Assembly: GCA_933228895.1 (NCBI GenBank)
Contig: OW121857.1
Span: forward strand, 78,735,672-78,799,671
Length of the DNA: 64,000 bases
Reading direction: 5' to 3'
Source of the DNA: Platycnemis pennipes
Lineage: Eukaryota; Arthropoda; Insecta; Odonata; Platycnemididae
In this document: positions 40,801 to 52,225 of the stretch, piece by piece
Layout of the letters: every line of letters begins with the position of its first letter
Numbering within the stretch: position 1 is the stretch's first letter
Notes under the pieces: generated by a model
Databases searched by the model: none
What the model was told of the DNA's origin: nothing
The model's input: the letters and a program-made list of their open reading frames with translations, nothing else
Position numbers and translations under genes: made by a program

Positions 40801-41585
40801 TTCAATAATTTTAGTAGTTTGACACGGATACTAAACGATTAGTTCAGTACTTCTGTGATATATTGATCCAAGAAACTACGCAGGAATTAGTTCTCCTTCG
40901 ACAATTTTTCAAAAGAAAAATGATACAGGGACACTTGTAGAGAAGTCTTAAAAGCAATACCTGTTTTATTATTAATCATAGGTTTAAGTAAAAAGGTGCA
41001 TGAGGGAGTGATGCAAAAAATTACGGAATTGTTGGTAAATTTTTAGAAAACGATCAATCGTGATAATTGGCAAGATTGCCCTACTTCCTCCACGAATCTC
41101 CAAAACCTCTTCAAAATTGCTGAGGAATCATAAGCATTTGTTAACCTGTTCATCTTTTTTACTATAATATTTACTAAAAATTTCAGATAGTAAAGTATAT
41201 GACCATAACTCTCTTCATCGATACAATAATATAAACAATAAATTTCAAGGAAAACGTATCCACCGCAATTCAAAACGGGATTATGTTATAATAGTACATG
41301 CATTTCTAATTTACAGCGGAGATGTTTTTGTGTAACGTTTTATTTGAACAATGTGAATACAATCACAATCTTCGACTCAGTTATAGGCAGGTTACATCAC
41401 TCTAAATCTCATAAGTACGTGACAATAACTACTCAAAAAGTCATAAGGTTATTACTTTAAGCCTCCTAGTTGTCTCTACGATTCATTAAGGACCATTATT
41501 GTGGCCCAATTTCCAAACAAACAGATTAAGAGCTATATTAAGAAGTAATAATGGTACTATTTTTACCAGACATGGGAGGAACCCA
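40800..41585. other. Unassigned AT-rich sequence
   Basis: Nothing recognised. Confidence 0.45.
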
Positions 41586-41589
41586 TGTT

Positions 41590-42150
41590 CAACCCTTGGT
41601 GCAACCCTCCATTTTCCTAACAGTTAGCCTCTCTACATTTACGTTAAGTTTTTCATAAATATTCTTCACTACTTGCTCCATATATCTCATACAAAGTTTT
41701 CCTTTGCCACTTTTCCTAGGCAATTTTCTCTGGACTATTGTCTTCATCAGACCATCAACTCTCAAGGTTGGCCGATTAGGTTGCCCAGACTTCTTTTTTA
41801 AAGTTTTCAGCTGACTTATCTTTTCTCAGTTATCACTTCACTATCCCTCGCTTCTCGTTAGGTCTATCCATTTTACCCCATCAGTCTTCTGTAGTGCCAC
41901 ACATTGAATGTTTATATATTATTCTGCTATGGCAATCGTACATGCATCTTTGTCATGAAGGATCATGCTCTAGACTTTACGTTAGAATAAAGAGTTTACT
42001 TCCAAGTTTTTTATTTCTGGCCCTAAGTATTTCTAAGTAGACTCTTCTACCGGTGAAATATACTCTCCTCCTGCGCTATTATAATGACTAGTTACTGCTG
42101 TCTTCACCCATTGTTAGTTTATCTAGATTAAGCTTCCAATAAAGCATCAA
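41590..42150 (-). mobile_element. RTE-like LINE fragment, decayed
   Basis: The minus strand contains the complement of CTTCACTACTTGCTCCATAT, TTTCCTTTGCCACTTTTCC and ATTGTCTTCATCAGACCATC, followed toward 42150 by older coding sequence comparable with the 6.4-7.1 kb copy (TTTATCTAGATTAAGCTTCC against TTTTCCTAGATTAAAATTGG). The extreme 3' end is missing. Frames are broken. Confidence 0.7.
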
Positions 42151-42435
42151 TACGTCTCTCCTTCTATCTTTTGTTTCCATCAGGGAGGCTATGTGATTTT
42201 TCCACTCTAAAACTTGCGGTGATATGATATTCAAATCCATATCACACAGATAGGAAAGAATTGCTGTTATATTTTGTAGCATTTGCTTAGCATACATATT
42301 TTCGGTATTGTGTGTTCTCCTGCAATATTGCAGCCCCCCATTGGTCACCGTTCCTTCCTCACCGCTCGCCCCTCTTCCCCCACTCTTCTCCCCTTTCTAC
42401 CCTCTTATTTTCCGTGGAGAACTTCACTCTTCAGA

Positions 42436-42472
42436 GGATCGATAATGGTACCATGAGTGCCGAAACGTCTCC
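42436..42472 (+). repeat. Hammerhead-like motif with intact stem II
   Basis: CGATAAT, then GGTAC-CATGA-GTGCC (a 5-bp stem with one G-U pair) and GAAACGTCTCC. The CUGAUGA box is mutated to UCGAUAA, while the stem and GAAA box are preserved. Confidence 0.45.
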
Positions 42473-42479
42473 AATCTAC

Positions 42480-43015
42480 GTATTCGAGTGTCCCCTTTTT
42501 TCGTGGATCTATGTTTAGAGTTGTCTTTTTTGCATCAATTAATATATACATTTAGTACGAATTTGCATATATATATATACAAATTCGGTTCCATCTTCTG
42601 GATTATTTGAAGTCAAAGTAATGCTCGCTTCTCATAAAGTACTGCTTGAGAAAATACTTAATGAGCAGCGATAACTGCTTGCGCAATTTCTAAAAAAGCT
42701 GGCCCAACGACAAAAGCGATTATGTAATTGTATCTTATGTAAGACGGATTCCTTGAATTATCTCCATTCGCCTGTCAACGCTTACGATAGCTCTATGACA
42801 TGTCTTTGTTTTTCTCGGAATGAGATAAAGTATTTATGACTTCCGTGTGACTAATTGCGGGATATTTTCCCCCGAGACTAAAACTCCTGGTGAACCAGCA
42901 AATCTCCTAAACCTTGTTCGGGACACATACCATGCAGACTAAACACAACACCCAAATATGAGGGAAAAATTCACTCTTATCCATCCAAGGTTTGCGAGTT
43001 TACTTTGTGGAATTT
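42480..43015. other. Unassigned sequence
   Basis: (AT)n microsatellite at about 42567-42580; otherwise nothing recognised. Confidence 0.4.
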
Positions 43016-43188
43016 CATGATTAATTCGAGAGTAAAATCGATTACACATAGTTCTTCCACACAATTTATTTGGTAGAGCCCGCCCGGTTTCAACACTGTC
43101 GTGTCATTCTCAAGGGTCAACACAGAGCTTTCTTGTGGCGGTTCCAATTTATATTGTATCAAGGGGGGGAGGATTTGGATTGGCACAT

Positions 43189-43224
43189 GGGGGGGGGGGA
43201 GTTTGTGGGTGGGTGGGTGAGGGG
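43189..43224 (+). other. G-quadruplex-forming G-rich stretch
   Basis: A run of about ten G at 43189-43199, followed by GGGTGGGTGGGTGAGGGG at 43207-43224. Four G-runs with 1-2 nt loops make a strong parallel quadruplex pattern. It sits between the left arm and R520. Confidence 0.85.
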
Positions 43225-43331
43225 AAGGAGGACTAAGGTAAGTGGGCTATGAAGTTATGGTTGGAGCATTTGGCTGAGCGACGGCATAACATTCTCTTGG
43301 GGAAGGAACAGAAACTAGGTAAAGAGGAGAA

Positions 43332-43850
43332 TGGGGGCGTTTACTCGGAACCGAAATTGCAATTTTGTACACGAAATCGTTAGATGGAAACGAAAAATGA
43401 ATTTTAGTGAAAAAATTAATCTTCTAACCACAACCATTCGCTCATAAATAAAAAAATTAAAATAAGCAAAAGGTGACGCCCACCGAAGAAGATACTTTGA
43501 TATCACTGACGTCATTTTAATCCCGTCCTTGATTGCCTTTAGGGGAAGGGAATGGAGTGGAAGGGGGTTCTCGGAAGGTCTGCTCGCACAGATCCTGTTG
43601 CGATCGCTCCTGTTGGCAGAGTCAGCTGTGTCCCCCCATTGCGATAAGGCGAAGTAGCTTCGCGGGCTCAGTTGTGATTGGACAAAGTCGATGACGTCAG
43701 AGGTTGCACTACGCCCACTTTTCCGAAAGGGTTAAAAACATCAGTTTTTCACCGCTTATAACTCGAGAAATAATTGACGGATCAAAAAACGGAAAAATAT
43801 TGGTCTTTTTATTTTACAAACTTTACAAACTATCAGATTCGGCGATAAAA
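43332..43850 (-). repeat. R520 interspersed repeat, copy B
   Basis: Nearly collinear with copy C at 57.9-58.4 kb. It contains two perfect TGACGTCA palindromes (43507-43514 and 43692-43699) and an inverted CCAAT box (43677-43681), spaced as in a promoter or LTR. Begins with GAATCTGATAG and ends GTAAACGCCCCC on the minus strand. No coding capacity. Confidence 0.8.
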
Positions 43851-43867
43851 AAATATGGTAAACGACC

Positions 43868-43965
43868 CCATTATGTAATGGGACCACCTCGTTGAGTAAC
43901 CTCTCACCATGATTTTTGGCAATTGTCAATATTTCCAAGTTCTCAATGAAATCCAGCTTTGCACC
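43868..43965 (-). pseudogene. Probable Penelope-like element C-terminal peptide
   Basis: A minus-strand open frame (43756-44022) contains GAKLDFIENLEILTIAKNHG and ERLLNEVVPL. The pattern K-L-(D/N)-(F/L)-(L/I)-E-x-L-E-I ... LLNE is one I associate with the end of Penelope-like GIY-YIG reverse transcriptases in insects. No GIY-YIG or reverse transcriptase domain is present, so only the tail survives. The upstream part of this frame runs into the inverted arm and is not coding in origin. Confidence 0.45.
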
Positions 43966-44109
43966 TACGACAAGAACCGCCACAATAAAGCTCTGTGTTG
44001 ACCCTTGAGAATGACACGACAATCTTGGAACCGGTCGGGCTGTACCAAATAAATTGTGTGGATGAACTAGGTGTTCTCGATTTTACTCTCCTATTAATCA
44101 TTCTAACAG

Positions 44110-44635
44110 ACTTTATTATGATTTTATCTCCGAGCGAACAAGTAAACGATTTCCATTTTCATACTGAACTACGCCACAGTATTTTATTGAGTTTTGGTAT
44201 GTAGGTAGGCAAAACAGGATCTCCTTGCCACAAAAAAGCATCACTGACTTGGAGAGTTTGTATTTATTGAAATGCTTCGATCGGTCTCAAATAGTTCTTC
44301 ATGGGGCGAAACACAATAGTCCACGTATGGGTGGAGATGCGACGAACATTCGTAATGTAATAAATTTGGGAAATTTGCAAATCATGAAACGAACTGAATT
44401 TCCTAGGTTTAATCATGGACAGTCATAGAGCAGAAGTCCTCCCCAAATTGTCCTCCCTTTTTCCAAAACGTTCCCGAAATCATTCCCCGAAAATAGTTAA
44501 TCCTATATCAATGCATCAACCAAAACGACCACAGTCTACAAGCTGGTGTTGGGTCTAGTTGTTAAGGATAGAGCTTACCAAGAGAATGTAATGCGTAATG
44601 TTAAGTTCGTACATCGTGATATAGGATAGTTTTTT
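44110..44635. other. Unassigned sequence
   Basis: Nothing recognised. Confidence 0.4.
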
Positions 44636-44639
44636 TCTC

Positions 44640-44795
44640 TGTATCGTCTACTATTTGTCAGATATATCTGGTCCCCTAAAATTACTCAGCGGTTTAGCTG
44701 GAAATGTCCGAAGAGATTAACCCCGGAGTTGAACCAGGTTCCTCCTGTCAGAAGCATAACATTCCACCCAGTGGGCTATAATTCCATCGGTCAGG
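44640..44795 (-). mobile_element. tRNA-derived SINE, family S2
   Basis: The minus strand has a tRNA-like head (ATAGCCCACTGGGTGGAATG, then CAGGAGGAACCTGGTTCAAC) followed by CTCTTCGGACATTTCCAGCT and AAACCGCTGAG. The same body block (TTTGGACATTTCCAGCCAAA) occurs at 60.29 kb. Confidence 0.6.
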
Positions 44796-44884
44796 AAAAG
44801 TTGTGGTCAAAAATATTCCTTGATTTTGTCCGCACCAGAATCCACAGTAAACATGTCGCCATCTGAGAGTAATTTTCATATGTA

Positions 44885-45172
44885 GTTTCGAGTTTGGTCC
44901 GCACTATAAGACCGGGAGGGAAGGTAGAAGGATGAGAATGGAAGGGAAAGGAGGAAGGGTGAAGAGAACCCCGACGTCGGTATTAGCCTGATCTTAAAGA
45001 AAGGCGTAAAGGGGACGTACTATCCGACGGACGTAGTACTGAACTCGATTACTATCCACAAATCCATTTACGTAGTTTGCCAATGAAATATATCTTTCAC
45101 TTCCGTGAGTTGAACCCGGGCCATCGGGGTGAAAGGAAATTACTCCAGCCACTACGAAAACCCGGCAATTGT
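44885..45172 (-). mobile_element. S1 SINE with second tail type, minus strand
   Basis: Reading the minus strand from 45172, it has a head near 45160, B-box CCCGGGTTCAACTCACGG, then TCCGTCCGTCGGATAGTACG, TCCCCTTTACGCC, GCTAATACCGACGTCGGGG and finally TCCCTCCCGGTCTTATAGTG, which is the second 3' tail. It links tail and body in one copy. Confidence 0.72.
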
Positions 45173-45174
45173 AA

Positions 45175-47615
45175 TTTTAAAACCAAGCATTACACTATAG
45201 TGAAGTGAAACTCTAAATTCGCCTGAGTTCATTAGAACGGAATAATTAAAATGTATTAATTAATTAAAGGCATTCGCTCATTTTTTTGTAAATTTTACCA
45301 TACTAATACCAAGATAGATAAGATATCCGAAGAATTGGATGGATACTGTTGAAAATTTGTTGTCACGCAAACCCGAGAATGTGATTGAGTAAAAAGTCCC
45401 CTATGAACCCCGCTTGTGTGTGTGATTGAATCCACGAAGGTGACTGTCTTTAGTATACAAACCTGAGTGAATGACTGGTTGTGTGAGTCACCGTTCGCTT
45501 TTATTTTTTGCGTTTTATTCCCTTTACTTTGTGTATGCGACGATTGATTAGCGGTCGCTATAGTGACCCTAAAAAGTGAGTGTGTGTGTCCTTTGTGTTC
45601 ATTTATTTTTCTTTCTCAGCTTTATTTTGTACGAGTGATTAAGAACTACCTAACTTTGTATACACTCCTTCTATCACTTCCTTCCTTTCCTTCCCACTTT
45701 TTTCCCTCCGCCCCGTAAGATTACGGCTTTGAGGAAATTTCTTCATCCATTTTGTTTTGTAAAGAAAATGCATTACGGAAATTCACGGACTGCACGCAAT
45801 AAAGAAACATTCCAAACGCAAATGCGTAATAAGCAGTCGTGAAGAAAGTTACTGGGTCAATTCAACTATATTTGCAATTTTGGTGATAACTTTATCAAGC
45901 ACGGATATGAAGCAGTGTGAGAATGCTTACATTCAATGATCACTATTACATTCTATATGGCCACGGTGCATCGTAATATTATCGCGCACGAAACACAATA
46001 AAACAATTGCAAGACTGCAAAATAATGAAGTATTTTTCCACTAAATAGAAGGTTGATGATTCAACAATAAGAAGTAATATCGCACACCATCCAAAGGCCA
46101 GTGAAGGAGGAGCTCATCATATGTGCCTTATCTAATTCATTCAAATTCAATTCTTAATATAAATGGGAAGAGGGCATTCTCTTACAGCTTCTTAGGATCT
46201 CATTATCGGTAGAAATGGAAGGACCCAGAACTACATAGCTCAGCTGGGGGTTTAGAAAGAAACACATAAGCCACAGGGGTGGGAAACTTGATATTTCCTC
46301 CACGTTGCGCCGTGGAGTACGTACTTAGCATAATCAGTTCAACAGAGTAGATTCTCTATCGATATACTCACTAGGCTATCACATCATCTTCAAGAAAGAG
46401 AAAGGGATGAAATGAATACCTATGATTTTTTATTTAAACTACCAATCGCTTCCGAGTGATACTCCCTATTTTATTAAGTTCCAGCAGTATTTAGATGCTG
46501 GCAGGTACCTTGCCTACCTTGTTGGTTACCGTAAATCTGACTGGTATATCTGACATTCAAATACTAGGTTAAAAATGAGCCGTCTGCAGAAAAAACTGGA
46601 TGTCGTACTTTCCTTTTACATTGATAAATAATGGACTCTTTCTACGCTTAACAGCAATTACCAAGTAATCACAATGCAGTGCGTCATGAACTTAAAAGGA
46701 ACCGTAAACCTGTAGGAAACTACATATACGCAAACCAGCCACAGACGCAATCAAAAATCCAAATAGTTCAGTTATAAGTCCACACCACTAACAGCTTGAG
46801 CCACACGCTGATACTGCTATCTCCATGTTATTCCGGATGTCAACCAGCACGTTTTTCGCCAGTTATACGCCAAAATCACGATGTTTCACGCTAAATTTAG
46901 GCACAATTCATGGCACATCATTATCATCTCAGCCCAGAGACTCGTCGTTCGTGAGGGGAGTAGTGGGGGAAACGTGCCCTTCTTGAGGGAGAAAAAGACA
47001 ATTAAAGAAAATCATCTCTGCGACAAGTTCGATCAAATAAAAAAACCTTACAAGATAACCCGAAACTTTTTAACGATGACCGCTGCCTCTCATTGTCCAA
47101 ATGAGATCCTCCGACAATAACAGCCGTAAGAAAAACTATTGTATCCTCTGAATATCCTCGCCTTCTTTCTGTTTCCATGCGTCTTGTAACTAGTATAAAC
47201 TGAACAAAAACAACTAACCCCCCCAAAAAAACGATCTTGGATGCAAGTCCAGCCTACAAGCAAAAGGCTTCTTCCTTTATTAGATCGCCGTGTGCACTAC
47301 CATCATTAAAACTTGTGTCAGTAATATCAAATAATAATGCAGGCGTTTAATCGTATTCGATGGTTCAATGTACTTTTATTTTAAACTGATATTGCGGAGT
47401 ATCAACCATCGAGAATAGAGATGGTGGTTCTCAACCCAAAATAGATCTTAAAATGGTAATAATATGCATACATTGACTTAAAATTTCTCGGTGTTATTAC
47501 TACAAAGGGTCCTAAATTATGGTCATCAAAAATTTCTTCTGTTAGGCATACGGAGGCCGCATTTTATCTAGTTACTAACAACCAGATAAGCCAAGGACTT
47601 TTAAAATTTTTTTAT
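45175..47615. other. Unassigned sequence
   Basis: The stretch 45380-45790 is T-rich with GTGAGTGTGTGTGTCC and a GCCCCGTAAGATTACGGC hairpin-like motif at about 45710-45728. It could be the UTR of an unrecognised retroelement. No gene motif elsewhere. Confidence 0.4.
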
Positions 47616-47621
47616 AATTGT

Positions 47622-48215
47622 ACATCTACATCTACATAATACCCTGCAAGCCACCATAAAGGTGTGTGGCAGGAGGTGAACTCTCACCAAACATGCACTA
47701 CATATCACCCATAAAAAAAAGGATCAGTACTTTTTTGGTACTGTTCAAAACTACGCTATTTAAAAAAAGATAAAAATAGCAAAACATACATGCAAAAACA
47801 TGCCGTTAGTTGGGTTAGCTATAAGTCCTTATACCAACATGCAGCTACCAATGTTATTGTTACACTCGTACTGGATATATTTACCGTTATTCATATCCCT
47901 AATAGTACGAGGAAAAAAGGACATTTTGAATCTGTCAGTTCGGCAATCTATTTCTCTAATGTTATGATTATGGTCCAGTCTACCATAGTAAGTTGGGGTC
48001 CGCAAAATATTTTTAACATCATCACTGAAAATATGGTCTTGGAATTTGTTTAAGAGATTAAGTCTAAATTGCAACCTGCGATCTGACAATGATTCCCAAT
48101 TTAATTCATTTAATAGACTGGTTACGCTAGTAAGGTTATCATACCGTCCCTTTACAAATCTTGCCGATCTTCGCTGCACACGTTCAAGTTCGTTATTTAG
48201 ACCGATTTCGTAGGG
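47622..48215 (-). mobile_element. CR1/Jockey-type LINE 3' end, best coding copy
   Basis: Starts with the terminal CATCTACATCTACATAATAC and CCCTGCAAGCCACC hairpin, then the 3' UTR, then an open coding tail on the minus strand up to about 48211, where homology to the other copies stops (5' truncation point). Confidence 0.85.
47829..48211 (-). pseudogene. CR1/Jockey-type LINE protein C-terminus, open but truncated
   Basis: A 116-codon frame (48179-47829) starts inside the conserved block MQRRSARFVKGRYDNLTSV and continues with NELNWESLSDRRLQFRLNLL, DHIFSDDVKNILRTPTYYGR, DCRTDRFKMSFFPRTIRDMN and ends CMLV. No stop or frameshift interrupts this part, so it is the freshest copy. It lacks the endonuclease, polymerase active site and start codon of the real gene, so it is not functional. 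Confidence 0.8.
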
Positions 48216-48599
48216 TAGTAATGCAAGTCATTCTTACGATGATCAAAAATTTTTCGAATCCATCTTTTAGGCAATAGTGGGGGAAAAAGATGGTAAGGTT
48301 ATTATGGATTAGAAAGTCAAGAGAGATGAAGAATAACTGGAATGAATTGGAAAGGGAGGACGCATCGAGGTTTTAAGGACTATTCATTGAGCCCCGCGGG
48401 AATCATACGGATTAAAGGAAGGTTTACACGGACGTATTTCCAAAATCCACTTTCAATAGCAAACATCTGTTTTCCTCAAACAAATTTATAGAATAATAGT
48501 CTACCTCCATTCACTTCGTCAAAAAATGATTTTTCCTCCTGGTCTATTCAAAATCTTTCATTCCATTACAGTCTTAAATTTCGTATTGTCTTTCATTGC

Positions 48600-48938
48600 C
48601 TCCAAGGACCAGATTGGTGTGGTGGCTATAGGAATGTCTTTCCATCATGAAGGGGTTCGAATTCTGGTCAAGGCGGATTTTTCATTACTATACCGATCCC
48701 TACTCAAGTGCCTTGTGGAAAGCACTTCGGGTTCAATACTCCGTCCGTCAGATTGGACGTTAAGCTGTGGTCCCTTTGGCGCCTTTGTTTAATAGAAGGC
48801 TAATTTCGATGCCGGGTTTCTCCCTACTCTTCCTCCATTCCCTTACAACCCTACCTTTACCCAGTTACCCACCAATCCTCTCCGGTACCTACGGATGACC
48901 TCAGTTGACGGTCGCCTCCCCTTAATAACCATTCATTA
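48600..48938 (+). mobile_element. S1 SINE, near full length
   Basis: Head GATTGGTGTGGTGGCTATAG, B-box GGGTTCGAATTCTGG, then CTACTCAAGTGCCTTGTGGA, ATACTCCGTCCGTCAGATTG, TCCCTTTGGCGCC, CGATGCCGGGTTTCTCCC and a 3' end AGTTGACGGTCGCCTCCCCT followed by TAATAA. It is a good reference copy for the first tail type. Confidence 0.82.
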
Positions 48939-48939
48939 C

Positions 48940-50415
48940 CCCCGCCGAGAACAAATAGCCCTCCTCATTTCTTCTCACGATTTTAATCAATCCTCTACCT
49001 TTTCTTAGAACTTTCCTGCAGACCATGTGTTTCTTGGTCACTTTAAATGGGCCTCGAACGGACCTCGAAATCGTCAAACTGCCATGGCGCGGAAGACGTC
49101 GGGACCACCCGTTATCTTCACGCTCTTTCTCCTCTTTTTCGCCGCTGTCGCGACACCCACATTTCTAGAAACGATAATTCCAGGCTAGGGGAGGCGAAAA
49201 AAGAGGAAAACTGGATAGAGAGAGAGCGAGAGAAAGGGGTGGGGGACAAACAACGGAAGCAGCCAGTGAGTTGGACGTCGAAAATGAAGAGAAAAATTTT
49301 CGACCGGCTTAATCAGGCGGCCACCTTTTTTTTACGCCGTTTCCGTCCCATTTCCTTTTTTTCCTCCGCATATTTTTCCCTTCCCTTCATTTCGGACTTA
49401 ATGTCCGACCTCAGATAAGCGGAAAGGGGTGAATGAGGAAGGAGGTTGCACCACCCCTACCCCAGACTTCACACTCTACTGGTGGGGAAAATGTGAATGC
49501 GAACGACGCGATTCCGAAAAAAACCCTGAGCCCGAGTACAAATGTAAAAAAAAAGATTTTTTCTCCTTTATTTCGGACTGATTGTGAAGATAAAGCTCTT
49601 AAGAAGTAGACTGTGATAGCACTCCCGACACGTCTGGAATGGAACAGAAATAGCACATTGCCGATCAGAAAATCGGCGAGTGGAGAGACACCCCTAAAAC
49701 CCCCTTCCTATCTGTTTCCTTCCTCGCTGCCTTCTTCCGAGAAACGCACAATCCCCCACGGCTCTCGACGACAAACACGATCCGTCGAAACGAATAATAT
49801 TTTATTTTTTCGTCCTCGAATAGCTTTCGGAGTTGATATGGCTTTGCTGATCAGCGCATGGCAACGAAACGGAATTGCGAGCGGAAATGTCGAAATTGCG
49901 TCCCGTTTTCACAACAGCAAAACCTTCCAGGCAAACTACTAAGGTCATTAGGCAAGTTTGTCTCGCTCTCCTCCTTGTTCAAGATCTCATGTCCAGTTCC
50001 TCACCAAACTTACTTTGGGAAACTTGTCATGGAAATGGCTTTCCTAGGAATTCGTAGATTAGGATTCGTGAGAAGCGTTCCTGGCAAATGCGGTGATGAA
50101 GTAAGGGTATGACGCTCATCCTACTTCGTCAGACTCATTACCCAGTACCCTGGATGGGATTCGTACTACATGGTTTAGCATAAGTTTAGAGAAATTGACA
50201 GTCCTAAAGATAGGTACAAATTGCCTTTAAACTCCATGGTATTCGGCTCAACTTTTTGAAGAGTCATTGCCAATTAATAAAAAACTTTGTGAATGTATTA
50301 AACAGCTTTTCTAATGAGGAACAATGAGGGAAGAGAATATACGAAGAAATAAGTGAATTTGCTAAATTTATATATAGACTGTATATTGTGTTGTATATCT
50401 TAAAAAAATAAAATG
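48940..50415. other. CpG-rich unassigned region
   Basis: The stretch 49020-50110 is CpG-richer, with several overlapping open frames (up to 123 codons at 49047-49418) on both strands. None shows a domain or a codon pattern I recognise. It may be unique functional DNA (regulatory, or an unrecognised exon). Confidence 0.35.
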
Positions 50416-50419
50416 GACG

Positions 50420-50495
50420 TCTTGATAGCTTAACTGGCTAAAGTACCCAGGCGGCAATCTAACGATTCGAGTCTCTGACAAGGTGGATGATGTTA
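50420..50495 (+). repeat. tRNA-like SINE head
   Basis: TTGATAGCTTAACTGGCTAA and ACGATTCGAGTCTC are A- and B-box-like, about 35 bp apart. No acceptor stem. Confidence 0.45.
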
Positions 50496-50499
50496 TCTC

Positions 50500-52140
50500 T
50501 GTGGAAACTATGCTACTGTGAATATTAGTAAGTCCACAACCCTTAAATTTATCTGAAAGTAGTCCTTAGTCCATATAAAATAGAATAACTTTACTTGTAT
50601 TCACAAGCTGTGATAAATATTCCAGTGAATGCAAATTAGTATCAAACCCACAAATAATAGCTCGTAGTATCTAATCATTTAGCAAAATTTACCCAGAGCA
50701 TTATAAAAAAGCACAATTTTTTACAGCCAAATACCAAATATTTTGGTCGGATATTTCTATGGGAAATAAGATGATGATTTATTCTCTAATACGCTCACTC
50801 GAGGTGGTTTTCAAGGTACTTTGTTGATGCACAAGTATCCGCGCCATAAGTCATGATTGACGGCATGCATTCTTGATAAGTTTTTTTGCCTTTACTCACG
50901 GAAGACGTTTGAATGGTATTGGAGTACTGAAAAGGATTACAGAAGAAAGAAAGTTACAAACGCGGATAAGGAGAAGAAAAAGAGTTATGAATAGCATTGA
51001 GTAAGGTGGAGAAAATGACTATTTCAATAGGAAGTACAAATGGGTGGAGAATAGGAGGCAGGGGCCGTCACAAACAAACCTACCGATATTGGAATAATAT
51101 TAATGATGACAATGATCCTGGCTTCAACCCTGATGCGCAGTGATTCAAATGATCTCTACCTCGGAGTTCAATCTACCTCGGGTTTTATCACGACAAATCT
51201 CATAACGGCGATCGGCGTCTCTCACAATCAAATGCCACGAAAAAGTGAAAGGCGAAAATTCTTAAAACGCTAAAAGAAAGGGCTGCAATTTAATGATCAC
51301 CACCACGACCTTGAAGACCAGGTGTTTGTACATATTCTTGCGGCCACGCAATAAATTTCAGAGGCTCCTACCGTCATTATTATTTCCAGAATAATTCGAC
51401 ATCGAGTAATCAACACCGAAAAAAGGACATATACCTAGCAGGCAGTTTGGAATTTAATGTTCAATAATATGGAATGAATTTGGGTTGTCTTGCTCGGATA
51501 AATATAGCTAGAAGAATTGTTAATACATATTACCATTGAAATCAACCAACAATTTCAATTAGAATGCTGGCCTTTTATCTTAGGGAAGGCCTTACGACGA
51601 AATCAATGGGTGTTGAAGTCGCAGTAACTCCTTGACGGGAGTCCAACACTGGGATATTCATAACAGAAGATCGAGGAAAGAAGAGAAACTTTCCTGAAGA
51701 CTGAAATATATTATTATAGTCTCATTTCAAATAAAGTCAAAAATATATTTCGACCGTCTTCAGCCATTTTCGGTATATGATTTGGAGATTTCAAGAGACT
51801 TTATGAAAACTTCCCATTGTGATAATATCCAATAATTTCAATTATTTGTCTCCATTACAAAGACCTTCCAGAGTAAGAGGTCACGATGATGCCAATAGAT
51901 GTAGCCGTCCAAACTTATTCTAAGGAAAGGTGGAACGTTTCATTTCTAATGCCAACCATTATGCGTGCGTGACGAGTCCTCATGTCGAGGATCCCTGTTC
52001 GCTTCCCGGAAAAGGTAAATATATCCTGCTCGTTCGCTGGGTCTAAATAACGTAATCAAGATTAAATGCTCCGTTCGTTGATTGCGTCTCAAAACCGTGG
52101 TTTCCTCGTCGCCTTTCGAAAGAAACGAAGCCAAAGACCA
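50500..52140. other. Unassigned sequence
   Basis: The stretch 50900-51110 (GAAGAAAGAAAGTTACAAACG ... GGCCGTCACAAACAAACC ... ATTAATGATGAC) vaguely resembles a decayed LINE tail but could not be assigned. Otherwise nothing. Confidence 0.35.
51741..51775 (-). repeat. Hammerhead-like half motif
   Basis: The minus strand reads ACCGAAAATGGCTGAAGACG, then GTCGAAATATATTT: a stem and GAAA box with the upstream CUGANGA box mutated. Weak candidate. Confidence 0.35.
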
Positions 52141-52144
52141 AATG

Positions 52145-52225
52145 TCGGCCGTGGCACCTAGGGGGGTAACTCGACGGCTTGGCAATCTCAAGGTCGCAAG
52201 TTCGGTTCCTGTATAGGGCATGGTG
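52145..52225 (+). repeat. tRNA-like SINE head
   Basis: GGCACCTAGGGGGGTAACTC, CGACGGCTTGGCAATCTCAA and AAGTTCGGTTCCTG are D-arm-, anticodon- and B-box-like. No closed acceptor stem. Confidence 0.45.

Larger units (their letters stand above)
43019..44101 (-). mobile_element. Composite element with ~110-bp inverted arms, probably Penelope-like
   Basis: The left arm (about 43019-43142) and right arm (about 43978-44101) are inverted copies sharing AGAGTAAAATCGA, CCACACAATTTATTTGGTA, GTCGTGTCATTCTCAAGGGT and CAACACAGAGCTTT, with about 12-15 percent differences. The interior, read on the minus strand, has a probable Penelope-like protein end (43870-43960), then the R520 repeat (43332-43850), then a G-rich stretch. 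Arms carry a GACACGAC-stem-GAAACCGG motif. Inverted terminal copies are known for Penelope-like elements; the assignment is a hypothesis. Confidence 0.55.

Noticed and set aside
43756..44022. Intact small gene for the 88-codon minus-strand frame
   Set aside because: Only the middle (43868-43965) resembles a Penelope-like protein end; the rest runs through an inverted arm and the R520 repeat.
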